64,000 nt of DNA from Isochrysis galbana (lineage: Eukaryota; Haptophyta; Isochrysidales; Isochrysidaceae), in contig CM030933.1 in NCBI GenBank assembly GCA_018136815.1, positions 2,177,344 to 2,241,343 on the forward strand, read 5' to 3'. Below the pieces are notes generated by a model. The model worked only from the letters and a program-made list of their open reading frames with translations, did not search any database and had not been told where the DNA came from. Positions within the stretch are counted from its first letter, which is position 1. Each line of letters opens with the position of its first letter. The position numbers were made by a program, and so were the translations under genes. Positions 9,516-18,515 of the stretch are shown piece by piece.

Positions 9516-11448
9516 AGCGACAAGCAGAAAGAGCTGGACATCATTGTCAACTTAGTTCGATGCGCGAAGTCGCGCTCGTCATCCGATACGTAGATGCTGA
9601 ATGCGGTGGTGTGCTTGCTCGCCACCGTTGTAGAAAGTAGACAACTTTGTGCTTTATGCATTGTGCTTTGTTATGTGTGGTCATGGTAGTATAAAAAACT
9701 TTATAATATTCTTACCGCACTCGCGGCGCATAGAACCAATACTTACAGGTAGCATACATTCTACACCCCCACTCCCCCGGCCCTTCCCCCCCGCCATTAG
9801 GCGGCTCCCCCCCCCGTGCACTACTAGGGGGATTGGGGCGAAGGGCTTAGATATGGTCCGGTGCCCCCCCCCCCCCCCCCCCGGTGATCTGTTCCCCCTT
9901 TCCTCCTACGCCTACCGGGCTGGCGGCGGCCGGCGGCCTCAGTCCCGACTTATCCAGTAAACAGCAGGCGCGGGACTTACCTCTGCTATTCTTCGGTGGG
10001 CGGAGCTCTCGCTCACGCCCACCCCCACCCCCTACTCCGCGCTCTCTCTCCCCTTTCCTGCGGCGCGCGCGATGGCGCGCCTGCGGCAGGCCAACAGCTG
10101 CCCTCTGGCGACCACTCGAGGCTCTTGGAGGCCAGCTCAGGGGGCAGAGGAGCAGAGGAGGCTAGGGTACGCAGCGCGCCCGGCATCGGTTTCAAGTTGG
10201 GCTCTCCGGGCCTCCCTCGGCGACGGCTCAACGTTCAATGGGCTCGGCGGATGGGTGATTTCGACGAGGGTTCGGCGCGCGGCCTGCCCGATTGGCCGAT
10301 TGGCGTGACCATGCGGGTGGGACATGCGTATTTGGTATCTGGTATCTGGTGGGGTCCCCCATCCGGATGGATCGTCGAAAACGGGCACGCAGCGCGCCCG
10401 GCATCGGTTCGATGTGCGAAAACACAACACCGTCACACTCCTAAGTAAAGACAAAAAGGCCGCCTGGTCCTCTTTCGACTGAACGAACGCGACTTCGACG
10501 CCGATGAATGCCACACAAGCCGCTCAGCGCGCCAAACCTGCGAGGGAACAAGGGAGGGTGGTGCTGTGCGCACCGGGGTGGTGGGGGGGGGCGGGCCTCC
10601 GTGCGCTTAGTACCACTCAAGGCCCGACACACGACCCCGCGCACTGCGTCGATCACCAGACTGGGCGCTATGCTGTGGCAAAGCAGCGGGGCAGCTCCGG
10701 CTAATGCTGATGCTGGTATGCTGCCTTCATCCTTCATGCGCGCCAAAAGCGGCTGGATAGGCCGCGGTTATGTTTTCGGCGCGCGCTGGGCACTCGACGA
10801 CAACACGACAACCGACAACCTGATTGCCAGGCGGTTGCACCGGTGACGTCGTTGTAGGCGCATGCCGCTGGTTGGCAAACGAGTTGATGCTCAACGCTCA
10901 ACGCCGGCTTCCTCTTCCTCTAGGCAACTCGGCAGTTCGAGCCGGCCGTGTACAATAGCGGTTACATCGTGACTCCAAAGCTCTAGCTCTAGAACTAGAA
11001 CTAGAACGAGCAGAGCGCATTGCCATTCCACGACACGATGACGAAGTTCTTTTTTAAAGTGTACACCTACAAACTCAGAAGTATTCCCCCCTTTCCCCCC
11101 CTTCCCCTCCTTCCTCCCCCGTACCTGTAAGGTATGTCCGCCCCGCAACTCGCAACTCCCTCACCCCCAAGTTTATTCCCAGTCAAATCCCTGAAAATTT
11201 TCCTCGCGCCGCGTGAACGCGGCGCTCAACTAAACGAAGCCCACCCCGCGGCTGCGCCACGAACACACCCAACTCACGGAGCGCGACAATGAACACCTGT
11301 CCCCCCCAAAAGCGAACGCGCGTGTTTTTTATACCACCTACTGCTTATACTAACCCCCCCTAAAAATGTGAACGCGCGTATTTTTATACCACCGTACAAA
11401 AGTACTTGTATTCCCTCCTCGCCCCCTCTCCCTCTCGTCTCGGCGGCA
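9516..11448. other. Intergenic, repeat-rich
   Basis: No gene supported. Contents: a CTTnTTAATATTCTC-type dispersed repeat (9693-9730); a 19-base C run (9864-9882); two copies of CGCAGCGCGCCCGGCATCGG (about 10170 and 10388) in a GC-rich stretch; and a purine/pyrimidine-rich segment near 11085-11130. Several 60-150-codon open frames overlap on both strands, with no recognisable domain. Confidence 0.5.
11313..11393 (+). repeat. Duplicated 24-bp motif upstream of the Sec7 gene
   Basis: GAACGCGCGTGTTTTTTATACC (11313) recurs as GAACGCGCGTATTTTTATACC (11370), both followed by ACC, 57 bases apart and 55-140 bases before the likely start codon at 11449. Each contains a TATA-like TTTTTATA. They could be promoter elements of the Sec7 gene, by position only. 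Confidence 0.5.
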
Positions 11449-14400
11449 ATGAGTGGGCGGCGCGCGAGGCGGGTCTGGCTGCTGCTGCTGCTGGCGGCGC
11501 AGCACGGAGCGAGCGAGCGGAGGCCGACGGGGGCCGGGCTGTTCATTGAGACCAGCCGCCTCTCCGCCCACCTGCGTGCCGCCTCCTCCGCGCGCACACA
11601 GCTCGGGCTGGCGCATGAGCTTGAGGCGGCTGGCTGTGCAGCTCTCGTCAGCCGCTCAGCCTCACAGCCGGTCGAGCGCGGGGTCAAGGCGATGCTTGCG
11701 CTGGTCGAAAGTCTCGAGCCGGCACATCGTGCTCGCGCCGATGCCCTACGCGCCCTTGCTCGCATCGCCAGCCTCGGCGAGATGGAATGTCTGCCTACAC
11801 ATGAGCGCATGGTGCTCTTTGGGCAAATGGCCACGGCTGCGCGCAATGGGCTCTCGCGGGTGCTGGCGCCACGGGCAGTGGGCTCGATGGCGGCCAGCAT
11901 GGAGTATAGCGCAGCGTTAAGCCTGCTGCGCGAGTGCGCCCTCGGGGCGTTGCGACTTATGCGATCGCTGCCATCTGCATCGGTATTTGAGAGGGACTCT
12001 GAGGCTGCAGCGTCCGTTGTGCTGTCTGCCTACCGCTTGTGCTCGGCGATCGCGTGCGCTCCGAGGCGAGACAGTCAGTCAAATGATTCCCCGCTGAGCT
12101 TTGAACCATCGCTTCCAGAGACGGCTCTGGAAGTGGCTACAATCCTGCAGCGCCATGTGCTGGAGCTGCAAGCAAATCGGGACAACCTGGAAGGGGTAGG
12201 AGAAGTCCCTGCGCCCAACCCAACGCCTCCGCGGGTGCACCGGTGCCTTTGGGAGCAGATGGCCGGGGACATGGAACGAATGCTTCGTGGAGAGGTGTGG
12301 GCCATGCCGCGCGGCCTGCCAACTGACCCATCGCTAATTGGCCTTCGCCTTGTTACCTCGTTGCTCTCATCTAAGTATGCTGGGCTCGACCCAGCGTCAT
12401 CACCCATTGCCGCAGCCCTAGCTGCTGCTCTAGGCAAAAATCTGTTGCAGGGGCTCCACCCCAACGGGCGGAGCGAAGCCTTCGTCGTGATGGCATGCTC
12501 CCTGCTTCCGGTGATTCACGGCTTGCCCTGCGCAAGAGTCCTGAGGACCGAGCTTCTCCTGACCTTGATGCAGCTACAGTTACGGCTTTTGATTGCCCAG
12601 CCAACTGCACACCCGGTACTCCGTTTGCATTCACTCCGCTCTCTCGAATGCCTTCTGCACCAGGAGCGTGCTGCGCACGGCCTGCTCCTATACGGAGACT
12701 TGAGCACGCACCGGCCGCGTGCATGGAATGCGATAGCGCAGGCCTTATCTGCGCCCATTCTACATCAGGGCAGCATTGGAGACGGTGTTGCACAACTGCA
12801 AGAGAGCCGCCTGCGTGTGCGCATTTGCAAGGCTGTACTCGGCCAGCTGTCTCTTTGTGGAGAGTTGGGCAAGGCAGGCACGGAGGTCTTTGGGGAGGAG
12901 TCGATAGCCAATGCGACGAGCGCGGAAGGCGCTGCTGCTATAGAGCAAAAAACCCAGCACAACGAGGTTGCTGCCGCCATCAAGCTGCGCGATGCCATTG
13001 AGAGTGCTGCGCGCGCAATGGAGACGGAAGGAGCCAAGGCGGCAGTCAGCTCTTTTCAGACTGCTGGTCTATTAGCCGCTGACAACAGCGGACGAGGTGA
13101 GGGTGGCACGCAGGCGGGAGGGGGTCAGGAACGCCAGCCCCTTTTCCGCAGTCTAGAGTGGGAATCGCAATTTGGTGAGAGGCTCGGGCAACTTCTATTC
13201 GAAGCAGGAGAATTCTCCCCACGAGAAGTGGGAGAGCTGCTAACTCGTCCTGAGAAAGCTTATGGCGCCGCGCTCGCTGCGTTCTTGCGGCGCTTCGACT
13301 TTGCTTCCTTGTCGCTTACGGATGCGTTGCGGCTTTTGTTCGCTGGGCTCCGCTGCCCTGGCGAGGCGCAGAAGATAGACCGCCTAATGGAAGCCTTCGC
13401 TGTGAGGTACTACGGCAATGGGCGGCCTCCATTTACGTGTGCAGATGACGTCTACACTACAGCCTTCTCGGTGATGATGCTCAATGTCGACCTGCACAAT
13501 CCGGCGGTGCGCACGAAGATGACGCGCGATCAGTTCGTCACCAATACGCGCCGTGCCGCCAAGACACTCCCCGCCGGGTTCTTGATTTCACTCTACGATG
13601 AAGTCGCAGCCTCAGAGCTCAAGGCTCATGATGGACCTGTACGTTCTGTGCGGGCTCCCGATTCGCCAGCGTCCATGGTCACCGGATCGTCCGCGGCGTT
13701 GAACCCTGCTACGATCCACGAGCCGCTCTCGGAGTGGAGATGGCGCTATTTGCGCATTCGCCATGGTGTGCTCGAGGGCGTAGACGCAAAAGAGCACTCT
13801 GCTGGATTAGAAGAGACGTCAAACGGCGTCCTCTCTGTATCTCAACCCAATGTCGCCCTTGACGAATTGATCGCAAATTCTCTCATCCCCGCCGCGCTGG
13901 TTGCAGCGGATGCTCTGCTTCGGATATCTGGTTCTGACGGGCCCTTGTCATCTATGCCACAGGCTGCGCAATGGATGGACACAGAGCCGGGAGAGCTCGT
14001 GGATTACCGTGCCGGGTTGCAACTGATGTTGCTAGCATTGAGGCTCCAAGGCAAGCTCTCGATGAACCGAGAGCACAGCTTGACAAATCCTTCCTCGACC
14101 AAATTGCATGGATTCATCGATCAGGCAATCACCACGTTATGTGCTGCCTCGCGTGTTGCCGGGCACCTTTCTGACCAGTCAGAGGCGGCTCGAGAAGCTT
14201 GCTTTGCTGAGAGGCCGATGTATCTCGCTATGGCTGCGTTTGCGTTGGCGCAGGAGCTCCCTTCAGCGTTGAAGGAATCCGGGTGGCATGCCTTGATTTC
14301 GACCCTCCTTTCGTTGCAACAGCTCGGCCTCATCCCGGCACCCTCTGCGCAGCCTCTAGCTGTTCCACTTAGGGGCGACGTGGGCCAAGGAGTTGATCAC

Positions 14401-15075
14401 TCCCGTCGCGAGGGGACGAGTTCGGTTGCAAGCGGAGGACATCCTCAGGCGGGCCATGGAGCTCATCACACCGATGGAGGGCCATTCTTAGGCATTCATC
14501 CTGACGTTGCCGCTATTGAGCGCGCCGCGGCGCTGATAGCGGAAACCCTTAGTTCTGCGGCCTCTCCATCGCCACTTGAGCCGCTTTGGATGCGCCAGCG
14601 CTCATGCGCATCAGGGCTAGAGCTCGTCCGTCCGTCCGCATTACTGAGCTGCGCATCCGGTCTTACTCCCACGAGCCTCAGCGCGCTGCTTGCAGCGCTG
14701 CTGCGCGTTGTCGATGAGTGCGTCCTCCTCTCTTTGCAGAATCCGCTTGCTGGATCTCTACCTGCTGCGAGCGCCTTGCAGTTGTTGGGCGAAGCATTGT
14801 CGCACGCGACGGGCGCCAAGGCCATCCCTGCAGCAACTGCAGCGACTATCGATCGATGCCAACGGGTACTTGTCACCCCGAGCTGCCCGCCACCCGTGCA
14901 ACACGCGGCACGGCACACACTTGCTCTCTTGCTCCCGAATGCCGCATCTTCCCCTGGACACCAAGCGCAGTCTCAAGCCTATTATCCTCCGCGGCAGCCG
15001 ATAAACCCGAGGCGCTTTTCTCCACCGAGTCGGTACCAACAACAGGGAGGTGCACCGTGGCAGCAACAACGATAA
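11449..15075 (+). CDS. Sec7-domain ARF guanine-nucleotide exchange factor
   Basis: Predicted 1,208 aa from ATG 11449; an upstream in-frame ATG at 11368 lies in the promoter-like repeat and is less likely. A Sec7 domain spans residues ~565-735. It has the glutamic-finger motif LRCPGEAQKIDR (catalytic Glu at residue 639) and the hydrophobic-groove motif FSVMMLNVDLHNPAVRTKMT. This domain loads GTP onto ARF GTPases at Golgi/endosomal membranes. Length and the helical regions on both sides of Sec7 fit the large BIG/GBF class, though I cannot delimit DCB/HUS domains by eye. The brefeldin-sensitivity position reads F-S rather than the Y-S of sensitive or F-A of resistant enzymes. Oddity: the N-terminus (RRVWLLLLLAAQHGAS) looks like a signal peptide, unexpected for a cytosolic GEF. 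The 3.6-kb gene appears intronless. A Gln/Pro-rich tail ends the protein. Confidence 0.9.
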   Translation: MSGRRARRVWLLLLLAAQHGASERRPTGAGLFIETSRLSAHLRAASSARTQLGLAHELEAAGCAALVSRSASQPVERGVKAMLALVESLEPAHRARADALRALARIASLGEMECLPTHERMVLFGQMATAARNGLSRVLAPRAVGSMAASMEYSAALSLLRECALGALRLMRSLPSASVFERDSEAAASVVLSAYRLCSAIACAPRRDSQSNDSPLSFEPSLPETALEVATILQRHVLELQANRDNLEGVGEVPAPNPTPPRVHRCLWEQMAGDMERMLRGEVWAMPRGLPTDPSLIGLRLVTSLLSSKYAGLDPASSPIAAALAAALGKNLLQGLHPNGRSEAFVVMACSLLPVIHGLPCARVLRTELLLTLMQLQLRLLIAQPTAHPVLRLHSLRSLECLLHQERAAHGLLLYGDLSTHRPRAWNAIAQALSAPILHQGSIGDGVAQLQESRLRVRICKAVLGQLSLCGELGKAGTEVFGEESIANATSAEGAAAIEQKTQHNEVAAAIKLRDAIESAARAMETEGAKAAVSSFQTAGLLAADNSGRGEGGTQAGGGQERQPLFRSLEWESQFGERLGQLLFEAGEFSPREVGELLTRPEKAYGAALAAFLRRFDFASLSLTDALRLLFAGLRCPGEAQKIDRLMEAFAVRYYGNGRPPFTCADDVYTTAFSVMMLNVDLHNPAVRTKMTRDQFVTNTRRAAKTLPAGFLISLYDEVAASELKAHDGPVRSVRAPDSPASMVTGSSAALNPATIHEPLSEWRWRYLRIRHGVLEGVDAKEHSAGLEETSNGVLSVSQPNVALDELIANSLIPAALVAADALLRISGSDGPLSSMPQAAQWMDTEPGELVDYRAGLQLMLLALRLQGKLSMNREHSLTNPSSTKLHGFIDQAITTLCAASRVAGHLSDQSEAAREACFAERPMYLAMAAFALAQELPSALKESGWHALISTLLSLQQLGLIPAPSAQPLAVPLRGDVGQGVDHSRREGTSSVASGGHPQAGHGAHHTDGGPFLGIHPDVAAIERAAALIAETLSSAASPSPLEPLWMRQRSCASGLELVRPSALLSCASGLTPTSLSALLAALLRVVDECVLLSLQNPLAGSLPAASALQLLGEALSHATGAKAIPAATAATIDRCQRVLVTPSCPPPVQHAARHTLALLLPNAASSPGHQAQSQAYYPPRQPINPRRFSPPSRYQQQGGAPWQQQR

Positions 15076-15445
15076 CCAGCCGAATATGTCGTGAGAATGG
15101 AGTGCGCGCAATAGATAGGCAGTGAGACAGGTCGAATGGCCAGGGCAACCGCTGTGTGGGAGGCCACTGTGATGTCGACCCCACGGCCGCGAGGTTGTCT
15201 CTTGCAAGCGGACGTCGCGCGTACCCTGTATCGCGGTGGGGCCCATGCGGCAACCATCGCGGCTTGTGCGAGGCAGAGCGCCATCGCCGAACGCATCGCC
15301 AGAGTAATCTCAAACAGATAAGATTTCCTACATTTGCACGCACGCACATTCACGGTAACGCGCACGACACTTATAGTAACACAGTAGAACGCGCGCGACA
15401 ACCACGTGCAGAGAAATGAGAGAACGACGGGAGAAGAGCCCGTAA
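15076..15445. other. 3' flank of the Sec7 gene
   Basis: No gene supported. Overlapping short frames on both strands look like chance. The segment runs into the minisatellite at 15446. Confidence 0.4.
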
Positions 15446-15640
15446 GATCGGCGGGGGAACCCGTAAGACCCGCGGGGGAAATTGGCGGGGAACCCGTAAG
15501 ACTCGGTGGGGGAACCCGTAAGAGCTCGTAAGATCGGCGGGGGAACCCGTAAGACCCGCGGGGGAAATCGGCGGGGAACCCGTAAGACTCGGCGGGGGAA
15601 CCCGTAAGACCCGCGGGGGGGGAAATCGGCGGGGGAACCC
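15446..15640 (+). repeat. 86-bp minisatellite with ~20-bp subunits
   Basis: Built from GGCGGGGGAACCCGTAAGAC-like subunits arranged in an 86-bp higher-order unit; GATCGGCGGGGGAACCCGTA occurs at 15446 and again at 15532. Just over two higher-order units are present. The minus strand reads as Pro/Arg/Gly-rich repeats, an artefact. Confidence 0.85.
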
Positions 15641-15722
15641 CCTCCCTCCAGAGCAGACACCCCCTGGGTGGGCCTGCACACTCAACCTCAGCCCCTGCCT
15701 GCTGGCAGGGGCTGAGCTGACA

Positions 15723-17213
15723 TCACTCTGGCCCAGACACTTGCTTCCATTGCGCCTGGCGGGCGTCCAGGTAGTTTAGGATCCATTTGGATTGTAGCGC
15801 TTTGACGTGGTTGTCCCAGTCCAGGAAGCCCAGCCCCAGTTGGGGGTCTTTCTCTGAGGCGCCGTTTAACGGGATGTCGGGGTGTTTAATCCACTGTAGT
15901 CTGCGCCCGGTGCGCGCGTTCGTCCATAGTATTCTGTCTACTGATCTCTTGACCGCCGCGTGGAATGACCTCGGGGCTGCCAGCGTTTGCAGCCAGTATC
16001 TCGGGATAGAGTATATGAGGAAATTGGCTATCTTTGTTTTGCCATGTATAGATAGGTTGCTTGTGATCAGCTCGTATATGCTGGTTTTTCTTTCTATTTT
16101 GTCAGCTAGTTTCCGCCAGAATCCTTTTATGGCCTGGGGCCCTCCTAGCGGGACCCCTAGTATGGTCGCATACTCGCTTCTTTTTAGCCACTTGTATCTT
16201 TGAAATCTAGTGGGCGGCCGCTTTCTCTTCATGGATCCCATTCTTAGTCCTTCGAATTTTTGGTCGTTAGGTTTGCCGCATGAGGCCGCCGCGTATCTTT
16301 CTACCCATTCGAGCGAGCGTGTCAAGCTGCCGTAGTCGGCCGCCATAAGCTGCGTGTCGTCGGCGAATTGGCTTATTTTGAGTTCAGCTCCGTTTATAAT
16401 TATTCCTTCTATTTCTTCGTCTTCGTTGATCGCCCGGGTTAGCGCTTCCGCCGTTAGTAGGAAAGCCAGCGGCGATAGCGGGCAACCTTGAGGAACCCCG
16501 CTCGCTACGTTGAATGGGAAGCTCCTGCCCCCGTTGGCCTTGATGTACCGTATGGGCTTCGCTTCGGTGTTGGTTAGAGCCGTCGCGTATCTACGGAAGT
16601 CCTCTCCGAATTTTAGCTTTTCGAGTACGAGGTGATAGAATTCCCAATTAACTCTGTCGAAGGCTTTTTCCCAGTCTAGCGCTAGGAGGAGTCCGGGCTC
16701 CCCTGTTTCTTCTAGGTTCGCGTGCGTAAGTTGTAACAAGTGAGTAGCCTCGCCTATTAGTCTATGTGGGACGAAGCCCAGTTGGTCCTTCGAAATAATG
16801 TTTCCGATCACCGTTTTCAATCTGTTCGTGAGTATTTTGGCTAAGATTTTGTAATCGCTTTGTAGCAGCGTGATAGGTCTATAGTTTCTAGGGTCCCGCG
16901 TGTCCCCTTTTTTGTACAAGAGTATTATATCTCCTTCCCGGTGTGGGTGGTGTGGCTGTGGGTTGTGCTGTAGGTGTGTTGCTTGCTGTCTGCTGCCAGC
17001 ATGGCAGCTTTGTTCTTGGCGTTCGTGGTGATGCGCGGGCGTGGCTTGCCGGCTCCTGTGCCCACCTGGTTGGGAGGGCCGTCCTGGCGCGGTCGCTTCG
17101 GCGACAGCGGCGTGTCTATGAGTTCTTCGTCCATCGCGGCGAGGGCAGCGGCAGCGAGAGCGGGCGGCGGCGCGCGCTCCATGACCCTATCGTTTTAACG
17201 ATAGTTCGGTGTT
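15723..17213 (-). mobile_element. Internally deleted LINE with reverse transcriptase domain
   Basis: Minus strand. The 5' end at about 17213 has the hairpin CTATCGTT-TTA-AACGATAG, then an ATG at 17182 opening an ORF that begins MERAPPPAL and contains LSPKRPRQDG. Near 16940 this joins, out of frame, an RT domain reading (R)EGDIILLYKKGD. Numbering from Met 16919, RT hallmarks are NYRPITLL (12-19), LALDWEKAFDRV (79-90), GVPQGCPLSPL (141-151) and the catalytic FADD (185-188). Post-RT it contains RYWLQTLAAPRSFH and ALQSKWILNYL, then stops at 15723. The endonuclease region between the 5' ORF and RT is missing, and the 3' part past ALQSKWILNYL is cut off, so the copy is defective. The family resembles L1/Tx1-like LINEs; exact clade is not determinable by eye. 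A 34-bp direct repeat (17211-17242 and 17245-17276) abuts its 5' end. Confidence 0.85.
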
Positions 17214-17319
17214 AAAAAGTGAATACCAAGGACGGCTTCCGCTTGTTAAATAGTGAATACCAAGGACGGCTTCCGCGATTTTCGGACTCAGGTGCTCCAC
17301 GCCCGCCCCCCAGACACAA

Positions 17320-18400
17320 CATCGGGCGCGGAGCCATCGCTGAACATCACGCGACTTCAGGCGACGTGCATCGATGGCGATGTTGAGCTCAATGCGCTTG
17401 TGGGATTGAAGTTTCTCAAGGAAATTGTAGAAGCGTGCCAAATATTCCTGGTAGAAGGGCACGATGCGATCGAGGAGAGCACCAAGAGCATTCAACGGCT
17501 CGAAGTCCGGACGCAAAAGTTCGACGGCTCTGAGTGGTACAAGCTCGATGGGCTCGAGGAACTGAGTATATCCAATGCATTCTCCCGAATTGGGTTCGAA
17601 CAACCCGTAAATGAGCGCAGCTAAAACAGAGGCGATTATCATCAATTGAGCTAAGGAGCTTCTCGGCTCACTCGTTGGAGCCAGTGGGTTGCGTCACCTC
17701 GACATCAGTCCCCATTATGATCTTCCGGATGCATTCTACGACGAGTTAGTTCTCGGTGCTATGCCGAAACTCGAGTACTTGCGTCTAGGGGTGAAGGTGA
17801 AGACCATAAGTTCATGAATGCACTCACCTCGTCAAACGGCTGGACCGACCTAAAGGTGCTCTTTATAGATGAAGTGGACGGCAGCACCGACCCTCTCATG
17901 CGAGAATTCAAGTGTGGAATCACGCCCAACTGTTTCCAGATGGAAAATCACCAGGGATGATAGACTCGGTCGAGATGATTGATTCAATGTAGTCATCCGC
18001 GAGCGCCTTCGGAGCGAACGATTCGTATCCCACACACAGGAGATCCGATCGCTCAACCTGAGCAGATGGACGTGGATATCAACAACAGGAGGACTATCCT
18101 TGAGCCCATGTCACGCCTCGAGAAGCTGAATGTTTCGTACATTCATAGAGGGTTGCTGGTGGTCAATAAGACGATGGTCGCTCTGAAGGACCTTGATATG
18201 GCGTTCACCAATCTGGAGATTGGTGACACGTTCGTCTGAACAAGCACTCTCACGCAGCTGTCTCCTCGAGAGTGACGACCAGGTCTCAGGCACGGAGTGC
18301 CGAAGGCACTTGGCAAATCAGCACGCCCATCGTGGACGACTCCCATCGACCATTCCAAAACAACTCTTTTGGCGCGAGCATCTGGGCTAGGTTAATATCG
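17320..18400 (+). pseudogene. Decayed leucine-rich-repeat gene
   Basis: Plus-strand fragments in two frames show LRR-like segments: GLKFLKEIVEAC and WYKLDGLEELSISNAFS (frame 3, to a stop at 17624); LVGASGLRHLDIS and MPKLEYLRLGVKV (frame 1, 17671-17817); WTDLKVLFIDEVDG (frame 3, from 17820); and SRLEKLNVSYIHRGL and MVALKDLDMAFTNLEI (frame 3, 18066-18239). Spacing of the L-x-x-L-x-[LI] cores is LRR-like. Frameshifts and stops between segments mean no intact protein. No domain outside the repeats is recognisable. The minus strand over 17187-17645 is also open (152 codons) but has no family signature. Confidence 0.5.
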
Positions 18401-18515
18401 ACGTGATGTAGCTAGCACCCAAGCGGCGACCCAACGCGCAATCACATGGATGCGGGTGAACAAAACTACCGCTGCTTGCGGTAGACCGACGCGAGTAACT
18501 TGCTCATCTCCACCC

